Below are positions 20,040-32,814 of a stretch of 64,000 bases of DNA, in pieces. Each line of letters begins with the position of its first letter. The first letter of the stretch is position 1. Below the pieces are notes generated by a model. The model was not told the DNA's origin. It made no database searches and saw nothing but the letters and a program-made list of their open reading frames with translations. Source of the DNA: Nephrocerus scutellatus (lineage: Eukaryota > Arthropoda > Insecta > Diptera > Pipunculidae); NCBI GenBank assembly GCA_947095585.1, contig OX352763.1:34335462-34399461 (forward strand). Direction: 5' to 3'. A program made the position numbers and the translations under genes.

Positions 20040-22400
20040 ACCACTTCGACCCATGTGGATCTATTGCTCTTCCCCCAGACTTGTGCTACAGAGACAGTGA
20101 ATGCCCGTCCCTAAAGTACTCCATACCAATGGCTCTTAAGAACTTAATAATATGGAGCTGGTTCAGTGGATGTAGATGCAGATGCAGACTCCGAGACGAC
20201 GGTAGTTCCCATGTAATCTCTTCTCTGTCGAATCGTTGCTCCGCATTCGTTGAGAAGATGCCACGGGGTCTCCTCTGCTTCCGCACGGAGTCTGCAGCTG
20301 CCATCTTCCACTAATTTTATTTTCTTTGCCCTTTCAGTCTGCAACGTCCTGTTAGGAAACCCGTAATGTTTCTTACATTACTTCTACTTAGTCCCAATAT
20401 CAGGCGAGACCTCTTAGGGTTATAGTTCACAAGCATCTCCTTTGCCTTGGGGTGTAGACATGGAAGATTCTCCCATCGAACGAAAGCGGCTGCCATACTT
20501 ACACTGCGTAACTCTTCCCGCATTATGCAGTACCCTATACCACAGAACGGTGCTGGCGCTACATTCGTTCCTTCAGATTTGTGTGATCCATCCGTATACC
20601 ACTTTATGGCACCCGAATGTATCTAGTATTCAGTCTCAGATTCTGTTCTCTAACGGAGTCAGCTTGGCCAGTGATTCCACTATAGCTCTTACCCTGCTGT
20701 CCGTGAAGCAGCCTGCCTTGCTCAAACGTAACTTGGTTTCCCTGGATTTGCCCTCTACCACTAAGTGTTGTAGTGAGAGTAGCCCCAGGATCGCCTTCAT
20801 GCCTACTGTGGGGCAGGTTCTCAAGGCCCTTGTAATTAAAACATGGTTCAGCCCCTGCATATTTTTCAATTCCCTTTTTGAGTTGCTTAGCTTGGTTCTG
20901 CCACTGCGTTTGGTATTTCATCCATAGCAGTCTACTAACAAATATCTGTCCAAGGTATTCAACCTCTTTGCTGATAGTTATCTCTTTTCCATTAATGGTA
21001 ACCGGGTGCATTCGCCCCAGTTTTTTTATTGGTGAAGGGAACCATAGTGGTACTGTTTGGGTTTACCCTGGCACCATCTACTCGTGATAGTTACTCCGTT
21101 TTTTATTATGTCACAGAGCACTTCCTCAAATTTCCCTCTTGCTGCGATGACTATATCGTATGGGTATGCTTTGGCATAAATTTCTGCTCCAGCTAGTCGC
21201 TGAAATAGTCCATCTACAAGGATGTTCCACAAAAGGGGTGACAATAACCGTCCTTGTGGGCATCCTCTTGTAGTGTTGACCATAATGGTTTTATCACCGA
21301 CTATAGTCTCCACTGTTCTGATACCCAGCATCTCGCACAACCATTTCGTTATTGTGCTGTCTACAGTTTTTCTCTCAAGAGCATTTCTTATCGACCCATG
21401 GGAAGCGTTATCGAATGCTCCTTCGATATCAAGGAAGGCGCATAGCGCGATTTCCTTCGTGGCAAGTGATCCCTCTATACTTTCCGTAAGCTCCACAGTG
21501 CGGACTCCGTAGATCTTCCCGCTTTATATGCATGCTGACTGGAGTGTAGTGGTTCTCTTTCTAGTACTTTCGACCTTATAAAATTTTCGATAACCTTTTT
21601 GATAGTCTTTAGAACGAACGAAGTTAGACTTATTAGTCTGTAGGAATTTGGATGGTTGGAATCTTTCTTCCCCATGTTAGGTATGAATACCACCCTTGCC
21701 CTTTTCCAGCTTGTCGGTATATACCCGAGCGATAGGCTACTATTAAATAGTCTTACAAGGTGTGGAATGGGATTACCCGGTCCACACCTTCTGATTTATA
21801 GGGCTGGATGCTTGTAACTATCCATCGGATTCTTTGCTCCGTGCAGATCTCCGAGGCCTTCTTCCAGTCCTCCCTGCTTGCCCTGAGGTGCTTCAACTCC
21901 ATTTTGGGCTCGGTACTGGTCACTGTGCTACCAGGGAAGTGTGTTTTCAAGAGAAGGAGAGCTCTCTGCTCCTCGTTTTCTGTGAACTTCCCGTACTGGT
22001 CCATCAGTGATGATACTCTTAATATCTTTTGCCATCGCTTTAAGCAATCTAGAAGAAATTTTAGTATTGGTTACTTCATCGGAGAAATTATGGAAACTTC
22101 TGCATTTGGCGCTTCTTACTTGACTATTGTATGCTATATTGCTACCAAATGTCCCTCGTCTTCTCGGTTTTGAAGAGTTTCCTCACCTGTCTACGAAGGG
22201 CTGATAGCTTTTCGCTCCACCATGAAGCTTCATTGCTCACTTTGGGTGAGCTCACCGGGCAACTCGACTCATACCCATCGGAGATTGCTGTATTAATTTC
22301 TCTTGCTCTTCTTCCTGTCCAACACAGTGTCTCAATATGACACCGGTCCACTCCGAACTTTTGAAAACTTCCCAATTTGTCCTTCTTGGGTTGTAAATTC
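20040..22400 (-). mobile_element. LOA-like LINE, inactive ORF2 copy
   Basis: Reading leftward from about 22375 the minus strand gives a linker (ASWWSEKLSALRRQVRKLF), VFIPNMGKKDSNHPNSYRLI (RT block 2), HAYKAGRSTESAL, FLDIEGAFDNASH (motif A), GCPQGRLLSPLLWNILVDGL (motif B) and then YPYDIVI where a YADD core should be. The C-terminal part has an RNase H-like region and a Cys knuckle with CRLRAEAEETPWHLLNEC, typical of LOA/R1-group elements. Several frameshifts separate these pieces, and the lost catalytic aspartates make it non-functional independently of the frameshifts. The endonuclease and 5' part are absent. Confidence 0.75.
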
Positions 22401-22784
22401 TGGAGTTAAGACCCTGCAAGCGTATAATAAAAGTAAAATAATAAAAGTTTAAAAATAAATAACAACACACATACACACCTAATATATAAATACACTTAGA
22501 AACATACACAAATGTTTGAGTATTTATATAAAATCTAAATGTTCATCACGTGCACATAAAGAAGTAATAAAAAACATTTCTCCATGCAAATTTTAAATCG
22601 ATTTGTAAAAGTTAAGAAGGAGACTGACCGTCTTTTATATTTACGTTATATAATGTTACAAAAATAAACATCCAGGAACACAAAATGTATGTACATGTGT
22701 TTTCCTTTTTAATTCGGTAACCGGAACATTTTGTACATAAATGTGCCACCAAAAAACTTTTCAAAACGCAATACGCAATACCTC

Positions 22785-22885
22785 GGAATTAAATCTGCCT
22801 CCTTTTCCTTAACCCCACACTGTGCCAAGCATATAGCCGAGCATTATAAGGGTGCGAACCCCTTATGAAAAAATAAAAAATGTTG
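22785..22885 (+). mobile_element. CR1-like LINE 3'-end fragment
   Basis: The tract with GCCAAGCATATAGCCGAGC and TTATAAGGGTGCGAACCCCT recurs at 35.46-35.50 kb downstream of CR1-like coding remnants, and in weaker form at 63.2 kb. It is inferred to be the 3' untranslated end of that family. Confidence 0.45.
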
Positions 22886-22894
22886 AAACTTATG

Positions 22895-23490
22895 TTCGTT
22901 TCCCAGACTACTGCACCAAGCCAAATTAATAGGGATTCCTGGTCACTCAAACTACGTGAGAGTAGCAGTAGGGCCGAACTCGCGAGGTGAGGTACGATAC
23001 TCCACTTGATACCGGAATGAGCAAGTAGGGAGGAATTTAATGACGCTTAGATGGTAGCTTCGGAAATATAAGAGTTGGACAAACACGCTTCCATGTAGGT
23101 AGCATAGACAAGACAATTTAAGTCAAAGATCACCTTTAGACGTTGATGACCCTGCAAAGATCGTAGGGATACTTACTTACGTCTCTTTGCAATAAGACAA
23201 ACCGTACCCGAACGTACAGGGTCTTCGTGGTGAACACTGTTCACAGTTACAAAACAAAACTTTGCAAATGGAATACCAAATTACAGCGTATAGGCATAGA
23301 GTTTATAAATGGAACGATCTAGTAAAAGGAATTAGACATAACTGCCAAATTAGAAAACTGTCGAGAAGGCTTGGCCGGGAATTTAATATACACTGTAGAA
23401 GGTGTGAGGACGTGAAGAATGAGGAGACCGTAGTTCACTTTTTCTGCTTCTGTCCTGCATTAGCACACAGAAGACAACCATTTGGGTAAA
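22895..23490 (+). mobile_element. LINE ORF2 C-terminal fragment (RNase H tail and Cys knuckle)
   Basis: A frame near 22935 reads VPGHSNY in the position of the WVPGHS motif of LINE RNase H domains. A frame at 23262-23489 ends in HCRRCEDVKNEETVVHFFCF followed by CPAL, the C-terminal CCHC-like knuckle of LOA/R1 elements. The frames between are broken. Confidence 0.6.
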
Positions 23491-23689
23491 AATAAACAAC
23501 CTCTCGATCTCAAAAACAGTAAACTCCTACAAAAACGTGAAATTTTATGAAAAGTTCAAAATGGGTTCTTTTAAGGAGGGGAAAGAAAGATCATGTGGTA
23601 TCAGATCGGATTGACACCGGTCTAGGTTTTCCGACGGAGTCATTTTTCTACATTTCGTCTTTCTTTCATTAGTGAATTAGTGAAATGTG

Positions 23690-23875
23690 AAATTTTCATG
23701 GAATACAGGTAGTTTCGCGGTACCCAATGAGACCCTTTCACATACCAACAAGATAGTGGTCCGAGTTGACGTTGGCACCTCGGTACGTTCGTACCGTCAT
23801 CAGGTTCGGGTCGTGGAGGCGGTCAATCAACACGTGGTCTATCTGGTTGCGAGTGGCTCCATCATTACCCAATGA
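23690..23875 (-). mobile_element. RTE-like family 1 endonuclease fragment
   Basis: The minus strand encodes DGATRNQIDHVLIDRLHDPN and VRTYRGANVNSDHYLVGM, the last motifs of an RTE endonuclease. It matches 29.05-29.20 kb closely and preserves the DHVL motif that is lost there. Confidence 0.7.
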
Positions 23876-24140
23876 GACCCTTTCGGGAGGCTCATCTCCC
23901 ACTTTAATAACCAAAAGTTTAGATTTGGTTGGTAGGTCCGGAGATAGTCTTAATGACACATGGGTTCTGGTTGAGGTACGAGGCACGAGTATTGCGTATG
24001 TGTTGGAGGAGCAGCGGGATGCACCTGAATATTTTTTTTCAACATCGCTTGTAAAAAAGGCGATAAAAGAGTGACAAGCAGGAAACTTTCCTACGACGCT
24101 CAAGTGAGTCGATTGCTTTTGTGACATCATCGTCACCAAA
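23876..24140 (-). mobile_element. CR1-like LINE C-terminal fragment
   Basis: The minus strand reads, over two frames, TKAIDSLERRR and SCLSLFYRLFYKRC, then a stretch with RTSTRTHVSLRLSP. This matches the LEHRRN...SLFYRYY block of CR1-like ORF2 C-termini. It is fused head-on to the RTE endonuclease fragment. Confidence 0.5.
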
Positions 24141-24339
24141 TTTTTATCGCACTGTTCTGTATGGTTCTGTAAGTATATGGAGCACCTGTCCGGAAAAAAA
24201 GTTGTATTTCAGATTTGATTAAATCCTACTCTAATATAACGACGAGAAGCGGTTCACTTAGAACGAAAAGGGCATTGCCGGCATTATTTGGCTTACAATT
24301 AAAATTATCGTTGAGCTAAGTGCAGTACAATTCGTTTCA

Positions 24340-25700
24340 CTGCAATCAGGTATAAAGCAGCAGGCAATGACAACATCTACGCAGAACTTCTTCAAGCCGA
24401 CGTCGAGTTAATTACGCGAACACTGAATCTGAATCCATTCCATCGTCGTTAAAGGGAGGCTTTATAGTCAAACTCGTCAAGAAAGGTGATTTGAGCAATT
24501 CCGAAAACTGGAGAGGAATACCCCTGCTAAACACCATAAACAAAGTGATATTCCGCTTACGGAATGCGTTAAAGCCAATTTTGAGAAATGAACAAGAAGG
24601 ATTTCGCCCAAACCGTTCTTGTACTGATCAAAATAACACCCTGCGTATAATCATTGAACGGTCAGTTGAGTATCGCTCTCCTCTGTATATGGTTTTTGTA
24701 GATTTTAAACACGCTTTTGATAGCGTGGGCCGAAACATGATGTGGCAGATTTTGTCTAGCTATGGTGTTCCGGAAAAACTCAGTAACATCATTAAGGAGC
24801 TGTACCCCGACTCAACATGCCGCGTCATTCATAACGGTCATCTAGGCTCACCTCTCACCATTGCTTTTCACAATTGTCATCGACTGGGTGATGAAAATAG
24901 TAACCCGTACTCCATCGGGTTTCCAAGGAATGTTTTTCACCGCCTAGAAGTGCTGGACTATGCCGATGATATCTGTCTTCTTTCATAATCGCTAGGTGAT
25001 ATGGAGCGAAAATTAAACTCATTAGAACTCCACGCTAACAAAGAGGGTTTAAAAATTAACGTCTCAAACACAAAACTACTTCGCGTTAGCGCTACTGGAA
25101 CATGTGATCTCTCTTTTGAGGGACATCAGATAGAGGAAGTCGATAGGTTTTGTTATTTGGGCAGCTGGATGTCAAAAATTGGTGGTGTATACTCGGATGT
25201 GTGCTCTCGTGTAAGCAAGGCGTGACACTCCTATACTATAGTATGCTAAATTACATCTGGAACTCCTCGCAAATCTCCCGGAATCTAAAGCTAATGATCT
25301 TCAGATCTAACGTTCTCTCAGTACTCTTGTATGGCTGCGAAACGTGGAAAGTCACAGAGTCAATTGCGACGCGCCTCCAAGTCTTCGTCAACAAGTGCTT
25401 AAGGAGGATACTGAGAATAAGATGGCCGGACATTATCACCAATCAATACTTGTGGAGAGTAAGGCGGCAAGAAGCAATCGCGATCATCATCAGATGACGA
25501 AAATGGAGCTGGATTGGACACATTTTGAGAAAGCCAGCGGGCGATATTACGAAACTAGAGCTCGACTGGAATCCACAAGGAAGCCGTCGAGTTGGCCGTC
25601 CTAGCAAGACATGGAAAAGGACAATAGAAGAGGAAGCAAGATCCCCGGGGACCGAGTGGCGTCTCTAGAAATCGAGTTCGTTGGCGGGCATTTGTAGAAG
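24340..25700 (+). mobile_element. RTE-like LINE (family 2), RT copy
   Basis: Plus-strand frames give NSENWRGIPLLNTINKVI, NEQEGFRPNRSCTDQ, VFVDFKHAFDSVGRNMMW (motif A), ELYPDSTCRVIHNG, LDYADDICLLS (intact YADD), INVSNTKLLRV and DRFCYLGSWMS. The C-terminal block is YGCETWKVTESI...NKCLRRILRIRW and GRPSKTWKRTIEEEA. The GVRQGC motif between RT motifs A and C is damaged and at least three frameshifts or stops are present. The match in layout to 7.4-8.5 kb defines the family. No 3' tail is recognisable. Confidence 0.75.
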
Positions 25701-26680
25701 CCCTATGCTCCCCCGCGGAGTAAAGGAAAGAAAGATAGCTTGGTTTGTGTTATGCAATTTGTTCCAATGCTGTCTTGTACCAGTACGAGTATAATATGTT
25801 ATTTTCTCGATAATTAACTTTCCGTCAAGTGTCTAGTCCAAGACTGAGTGCGCAGTGTTGGTGATAATAACGCCAATTACTTTATTATAATTTAGTACGA
25901 GTCCCACTGACAGACTGACTGACTGACTGACAACTTCGTTACAAGAATTGCACTGCACCACACTAAACAGAGCGCAACTCTTTGCTGTGCTACGGGCTAT
26001 GTAGTAGGTGGCGTCTGTATATCAACAATATTACGACAAGTGCTTCATCATAGAATGTTGCCAACTCTTTCACTGACATTATCCAGTCAACAATAACACT
26101 TGCAGTTAATTATTCAATAATTAGTATTAATGTGCTAATAATTTACTACCGTTGCTTATGGAATTAAACAAAAAAAAAATATTATATAATAGAGTAGGGG
26201 AAAAATACAAATATGACATGCAGCACGAACAATGATGACACTTAAAACGATTGCGAGTGCGCACTGCACTGCACTGTACTTGTACGTGAAATTGAATTGT
26301 GTAAGGGTGATGTGCCCCATCACGTTATGACGCAACAATCATTATAAGATTATCATTAGCTGTTTCGGATCTGCAATTATCGTGTGCCACCGGACGGACA
26401 GCTGCTTAATAGACATCTGTCTGGCTGAATGTTTTACTCTCACGATTTTGCACGTAAGTTGGATGATTTTTAATTTTCTTTTTCCTCATAACATTTAGAA
26501 TAATAGAATAATTGTTTCAAGTGACATAGGAACTTGTCATTTTTATAACACTTCCTAATTTGTGGTTGCTGGTAATCATTTCAGATAAGCTGTCGTAGCA
26601 TATTATATAAGCTAATGTTTGTTTAAAAGAAATGAGCGATTAACGTATAATAAGTATTATACATCCCTCATCAACATTAG
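25701..26680. other. AT-rich stretch with a GACT microsatellite
   Basis: A (GACT)n run lies at about 25912-25932. No coding exon or known repeat was recognised in the rest. Confidence 0.4.
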
Positions 26681-26684
26681 CAAT

Positions 26685-26770
26685 TCTAGCTCTATGACCG
26701 GGGTGCAGTCCTGGTCTACCGCCAACAATCTCAAACCGTCTTACTCAGGTTGACATGTCAAAACAGTGGG
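26685..26770 (-). mobile_element. RTE-like family 1 3'-end fragment
   Basis: CTCTATGACCGGGGTGCAGTCCTGG resembles the reversed family-1 3' end at 26.93-26.97 kb and 43.07-43.10 kb (described in pieces: TTTGGCTCTAT and GTCCTGGTCT). A nearly complete copy in the same orientation starts 150 bp further on. Confidence 0.35.
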
Positions 26771-26916
26771 CGCAATTTATTCAGCAAAAGCCCTTTCTGA
26801 ACGATTTTAAGACCATAAACCCGAAAACTTACGCGCAGGCTTCTTTTTACTTATGCCAGCAAGGTGTCCTGCCCACTAAAACCTTTACTGAACTTAACTC
26901 TGTTGATCTTATTATC

Positions 26917-29850
26917 ATCATCAACTTATTTGGCTCTATACAAAAGTGTTCCAGTCCTGGTCTCCCGCAAAAAATCTCTCCACCGGTCTCGATTTCGAGC
27001 CGATGTCATCCAGTTTGGCATCCTTAAACTCTGGGCGTCCTGGTCTACGCCATCCTTTCAGCGTAGGCTTGGCCGGCCTCGCTGTCGTGTTCCATAAATC
27101 ATACCGCAAAGGACTTTCCGAGCATGATCATTTTCGCTCATGCGAGCTAGGTGTCCTGCCCACCGGAGCCTACCGAGCTTCATTCTCTTCACGATGTCGA
27201 CATCGCGGTATCGCTCGTAGATCTCATCATTATAGAGTCTCCGGAATCGTCCTTTCTTACATACGCGGCCAACAATTCTCCATAAGACTTTTCTCTCGAA
27301 CGAGGCTAAGAGGTCAGAATGCTCTTTGCTAAGCACGCAAGTCTCGGATCCATATGTAAGTACTTGGTATGACCATTGTCTTATATATCAGCAGCTTGGA
27401 TGTTATGGTTAAGTTCCTGGATTTAAAGAGTCTTGACAGGCTATAGTAGGCTTTGTTGGCTTTAAGCAACCGTGTGCATATTTCTGGTTCCATGCTGTTA
27501 TCGGCTGCTATAGTTGACCCGAGATAGTAAAGGATTGCACTACTTCAAATTCGCGCTCCACTATTTGAATTGAGGGATCAATGTTGGATCTTCTTCTCGC
27601 AGACGTGGCCACCATGTACTTTGTTTTGTTCTCATTTATGTGCAGCCCCAGATTTCGTGAAGCCTGCTCGATCTGGATGAAAGCTTCCTGTACAGCTCCT
27701 CGGTTTCTACCAACGATGTCAATATCGTCTGCGTAAGCCAGTATCTGAATGGACTTATAGAGGTTTGTTCCTGTCGCCGTTACGTTAGAGTCTCGGATCA
27801 CTTTCTCCAACGCCAGGTTGAAGAGGACGCAGGCCAGTCCATCCCCTTGTCGGAGTCCGTTATAGATGTTGAATGGGCTTGATAGAAATGCGGATATTTT
27901 TTCTTGGATTATAACATTGGTCATGGTCAACCTACATAGTCGTGTCAGTTTATTTTGGATGCCGAATTCTCTCATGGCTTTATAAAGTTCTACTCTGGCT
28001 ATGCTATCATAGGCGGCGTTAAAGTCTATAAAAGGATGGTGTAGTGAGTTTTGAAACTCTAGACATTTTTCCATCACCTGCCTAAGGGTGTAAATATGAT
28101 CAGCTATTGATTTGGGATGAAGCCACACTGGTATGAACCAATGATGACTTTAGCGTATGGGGCTTGGATAGAAGAGAAAATCTTATACGCGGTACTCAAC
28201 AACTTTATACCACGAATATTGCTGCAGGTTGTAATATCTCCTTTCTTATGTATGGGGCACAGGATGCCTCTTCGCCAGTCTTCTGGCATCGCTTCTTCCC
28301 TCCCATACCTGCACTATTAGTTCATAAATGGCTTGGTATATTGCGGGGCCTCCTGTTTTAATCAGCTCCGCTGGGATCATCAGATCCCGGAGCCTTATTA
28401 TTTTTGAGCTGATTTATGGCTCTGTTAACTTCATCTATGCTTGGTGGCGGCAACATAGTATGGTCTTCGGTCATTGGTGGAGCCTCCGATTTCTCATTTA
28501 GCTGGCATGAAAGTGCTCTTCCCATCGCTCTAAGATGCTTTTGAGATCGGCGATCAGATTACCCTCTTTATCTTTGCAGCATGTGCAGCGCGGTGTATAT
28601 TGCGTCAAACTGCGGATTCTTTGGTAGAACTTCCGCGCCTGGTCCTTGCTCTCTGTACTGTTCTAGCTCTAGTTCTCCCAGTTCTTTCGCCGGTGAACTG
28701 ATTTTTCATATCTTCTGAGCTCTTCATATTCCTCTTCGTGTTCCATTGTTCTATGAGATTGTTGCATTGATCGGTACGCAACATTCTTACGTTCAGGCGC
28801 TAGCTTACATTTGTCATCGAACCAGTCGTTACGATCTCTACGACTACTGCCTAAGATGGAGTCAGCAGTGCTAATGACAGTATTCTTAAGGCGTGTCCAT
28901 TTCTCTTCTACGCCATGCATCTCGGCACCAGGACTTACTCTCCCTGCATTTTGAGTTGAGTCCTATTGCTTGACCGTAGTTGTTTTTGGTCTCTTCGTTG
29001 CGAAAGACTGCCGTGTTGACTCGAATCTGATTCGCGGATGCTGTCTTTCGTGATGATGCAATCCGTCATCGGAGCTCCATACCAACAAGATAGTGGTCGG
29101 AGTCGACCTTGGCACCTCGGTACGTTCGTACCGTCATCAGGTTCGGGTTGTGGCGGCGGTCTGTCTGGTTGCGAGTGGCTCCATCAGAAGATACGCAGGT
29201 GGCTTTGTGGATATTTTTACGCGCAAACCTTGTACTCGCAACGACCAAATTATTACTTGCTGTCATCTCTATAACTCGTTGTCCATCATCATTAGTGTTC
29301 GCGTGTAAGCTATGAGTGCTAATGTACTTCCTAAAAACTGGCTCCCTTCCTACTTTGGCGTTCATATTCCCCAGAATGATTTTTACTTCATACTGAGGAC
29401 TTATTCGACTGATTCAAAGAATTCTTCTTTTTCATCATCTCGGGAATCCTCTGTAAGTGCGTGAACGTTTATGAGGCTTATGTTTTTAAATCTGCTCCGC
29501 ACGCGAAGTGTTAAAGCCGATTCATTTTTCTGCTGACTAGAAAACCCCAACCTCAGCACATGACGTCTTGCATGACAGCTGTAACATATGTCATATTCTG
29601 ATTTTTGTAAGACACCATTCCCCGGCCACCGCATCTGCTGAATTGCTATTATGTCAGCATTATATATCGGCTAACTGCTGTGCAGCTATAACGCTATACA
29701 GTGAGCGTACTTTCCATGAAAAAATTCTTAAATCGTTAAGCCGTTTTCGTTGCCGTGGTCGTCATCGTTCATCAGTGTATCCGATGCTGATTTGGGGTTC
29801 CGTAATATGGTTTTTTTACGGGCTAGGTTATTGGCCTCGCTTTTCCTATA
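26917..29850 (-). mobile_element. RTE-like LINE (family 1), longest copy in the window
   Basis: The 3' end is at 26917-26940 (ATC repeat, then ACTTATTTGGCTC). Reading leftward from about 29830, minus-strand pieces give the ORF start, an endonuclease segment (RVRSRFKNISLINVHALTED), NAKVGREPVFRKYI, DGATRNQT..RRH, SDHYLVGM, a linker (NDWFDDKCKLAPERKNVAYR) and NIRGIKLLSTAYKIFSSI. The RT has FIDFNAAYDSIARVELYKAM (motif A), GLRQGDGLACVLFNLALEKV (motif B), ILAYADDIDIVGR (motif C, intact) and HINENKTKYM. The C-terminal block is FERKVLWRIVGRVC...YERYRDVDIVKRMKLGRLRW and WAGHLARM. Stops and frameshifts divide it into five or more frames. The order of domains is complete, so it serves as the reference for the fragments elsewhere in the window. 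Confidence 0.8.
27508..28128 (-). pseudogene. RTE-like RT core, longest open piece
   Basis: Within the RTE copy this 206-codon frame covers RT motifs A to D with both catalytic aspartates of YADD and the motif-A aspartate (FIDFNAAYD). It starts and ends inside the protein: the fingers region upstream is in another frame (28104-28289) and the thumb downstream is shifted. It is annotated as a broken gene because no full ORF can be read. Confidence 0.7.
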
Positions 29851-31385
29851 CTGGAGGAAAATTAGCAGCGGCCACCACGTGGAGGTGTGATAGCACTTCC
29901 ATTAGTCAGAGATAGTTGCGGCCACATGCATTTCTGAAGCATTCTGTGTTATTCGCCCTACTCTGCTGATGGCTGATCGCCTTACTATAATATGATATAA
30001 TTGTTATTTAATTCAAATTAAATGACTATATCCCCCCAGACAACACCCTCTCATAACTACGCTTTACCGCACGTATGTAATTAAAGTACATTCCATAACT
30101 TGTTTAAATATCTCAATTAGCTATTCAATTGTTTTACATTTTCCTTTGTTCTTCCCCTTAGGACATTTTAATTTATCAATTTAATTGCTTACCGGCTCTG
30201 CATTGGGTGATAACATATCTATCGATCTTATTTATTAATGATTTTTCGAGCAATAAAACGTAATAGTTGATTATTTCTATGTTTGTTGTTGGTTTAATGT
30301 TATCGTATGAATTTATTAAATATTGAAAATTAAAAACTGTTCCATACATTGCTCTTTATGTCCCAAAGGAAGTCAGAACTGTTGGTCATTCTTAAATCGA
30401 ATTAAGAATACTGCCTTATCGTCATTTCCAACATTCTTTCACAACGACATTTAAACGGTCTGCTCCAAAGTCTAACCTTGAAAATTGTAAATCTTGATTA
30501 AAATTCCGTTAGCTTTGAGATTAATTTTTGTCTGTTTTTTTTTGTTTTTCAGATATTTTAACGATTTATTAACAAAACAAAATTGCAATTAATTATCTGC
30601 AAAACTTCTTTAAGCCAATAAGTCATATTCTAGTGCCGAAATTATGACCAAATGCGCAATAAATTTCATAAATTAATTACTTAGTGTATTTAAGTGCTTT
30701 TTTTTATAACATTTACTATGCAAAATAAGGTTTGACGCAAATCACATGAAAAGGAGAGGGGACTTCCCTTCACTATAAGGTGCACAGTAGTCCCTCAACT
30801 TGTAGTGCAACTAATCCACCTACATCGAGTCGAACAAATTGGCTCAATGAATACTTTACATATATTGCTGAATAAATTACTAAAGATGACTTTTTTAAGA
30901 TTTATTGAGTTTATAAAGACCGCATAAGCAATTACAGTAATTGCAGACATTTAAATAAGTTGCAAGATACAATACGTTGTCCCTGAATAATCTGTCATAA
31001 GCCAAATAAAAATATTCAATCCAATTAACGTCTCGTACAGCGGACTCTGACTCTAGCCTGTCCCCTCTTGAATATGGAGCCGTGATTTTGATGTTACATC
31101 ACTAGTAACAAGTTCATCCTGATACGGACTTAACAAAGACGATATTGATATTATCAGTAGAAGTCGAATACTCCAAATTATCGTGCTGAGCAGAAGAAGA
31201 AAAAAATGTGATCGTATCTGTCACGCGGATACAAATACCACAAGTTGCCCAAGCACCCCGACCACAATGATCCATTGAAGGCCACAAAGCACCCCACCGA
31301 TTCAAGGTATTTCATTCTGTTGAGGGGACGATCCCTACGCCTTCCCCATTCACTTTTTCACTTTTACATAAATATATAGACGCCC
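29851..31385. other. AT-rich stretch, no recognisable gene
   Basis: No exon-like frame with splice signals or matching repeat was noticed. Short frames near 31114-31305 have no recognisable content. Confidence 0.4.
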
Positions 31386-31389
31386 CCCA

Positions 31390-32345
31390 GCGTAACAACC
31401 CCCATCGCTTCCAGCCATTGCTCATCTACGGATGCTGTTAAAGCGAAATTCCTTTATAGACATTCAAGGCGCTTTTGTCAACACTAACTTCGAAGTGATT
31501 CAATCAAAAGCTAGAAACAAGGGTGTAGAATCCTCAATCATAGGATGGGTTATAAGCATTCTAAGAGGTAGGAGAATTCGGGCCTCGGTCGGCGACGAAG
31601 CCATCACAGTAGCGGCAACTAGAAGCTGGGTCCTGTCACCTCTTTTGTGGCTGCTGGCAATGGACCAGTTACTCTCTAGGCTTAAGAATAATCATATCAA
31701 CAACATTGGCTATGCGAATGACCTCGTCCTCATGGTCCGTGGCAAATTCGAGAGTACGATAGCAGAACGAATGCAATTTGCTCTCAAACTAGTAAATGAA
31801 TGGTGTAAAGAGGTGAACCTAAGTGTCAACCCAGACAAGATAGTGTGCACCATCTTCAAAAAGAGAAGAAAAATTAATCTTCCCATACTGAATTTCCAAG
31901 GCAAGGTCCTCCAAATAATGCCGGAAGCCAAATATCTGGAAGTTATGTTCGATCAAAAACTAACATGGAACTCCCATATGACATACATTATTAACAAAGC
32001 TAATAAAGCTTACTTCACATGTCAACGCATGTTTAAAATAACATGGGGAATAAGCCCGCAAATGACTCTTTGGCTATACCAGAGTATTATCAGACCTAGG
32101 CTGACACACGCAGCCTTGATATGGTCGCCAAAAACAGAGCAATCTAAGACACGCTCAAAACTCAATAAGATACAAAGACTCATTTGCCTTAGTGCAACCG
32201 ATTTCCAAATGAACTTCTTGGTTAGAATTCCAGAACGTCATCAAGTTGCAAATATCATCAATAACCTCCGCCACCATGCATCCATCTGGTTCACAGACGG
32301 ATCTTTAACAGACACAGGAACAGGAGCAGGAGTATTCTGACCTAG
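31390..32345 (+). mobile_element. LOA-like LINE RT with start of RNase H
   Basis: A long plus-strand frame (31432-32340, 302 codons) begins inside RT motif A (FIDIQGAFVNTNF) and continues with VLSPLLWLLAMDQLLSRL (motif B), IGYANDLVLMVRGKF (YAND in place of YADD), NPDKIVCTIF, LEVMFDQKLTWNSHM and IWSPKTEQSKTRSKLNKIQR. It ends in WFTDGSLTDTGTGAGVF, the first motif of RNase H. The D-to-N change in the catalytic core should abolish polymerase activity even though the frame is open. Related LOA pieces are at 20-22.4, 38.6 and 49.5 kb. Confidence 0.75.
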
Positions 32346-32812
32346 AACCATACTCTACATTTATAGACTATGCGCCAAAGTTCAGAAACTTTACCATAAC
32401 ATCCAAGCTGCTAGTTTATTCATCTTATACGAATATGGTTGCATCTTTTTAGACATCGCCTTCACTTAAAAAACGACACCAACAATTTCGTTTCGTTTTC
32501 GAAGTGGGAGAATTTTTTTATAACAATGAGATATACGATCGAGTGCAATAACTTTGCTTTCACCGTATTGATGACTACCTTGGTCCCGCTGCTCGTTGGG
32601 TTACGACATTAAATCACCAGTAGAACGTTGGCTACCAAAAATAGTACATACACTGCCGGTCACTAAGGATTTCTTCTGCTTTAAGATATTTCATGAGCTG
32701 ACGATTAATCAGCGTTTCCATGATCTTGGAAATAACGAACTTAAAATTAATTGTGCCGATACAAAGAAGAAGACGATAGCTCTAAAGGATAGATTTTGTT
32801 TTCATTGAGGGG
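32346..32812. other. Unassigned stretch
   Basis: A short plus-strand frame (32596-32808) contains DLGNNELKINCADTKKKT, which vaguely resembles the INxxKTK region after the YADD of RTE elements, but no other motif supports it. Confidence 0.25.
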
Positions 32813-32814
32813 TT

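Noticed and set aside
20442..20927. 161-codon plus-strand frame
   Set aside because: It is the antisense of the LOA-like RT/RNase H region, which has recognisable motifs on the minus strand.
23876..24140. Host gene on the minus strand (133-codon frame 23738-24139)
   Set aside because: The frame joins a CR1-like C-terminal relic to an RTE endonuclease end; both halves are transposon-derived.
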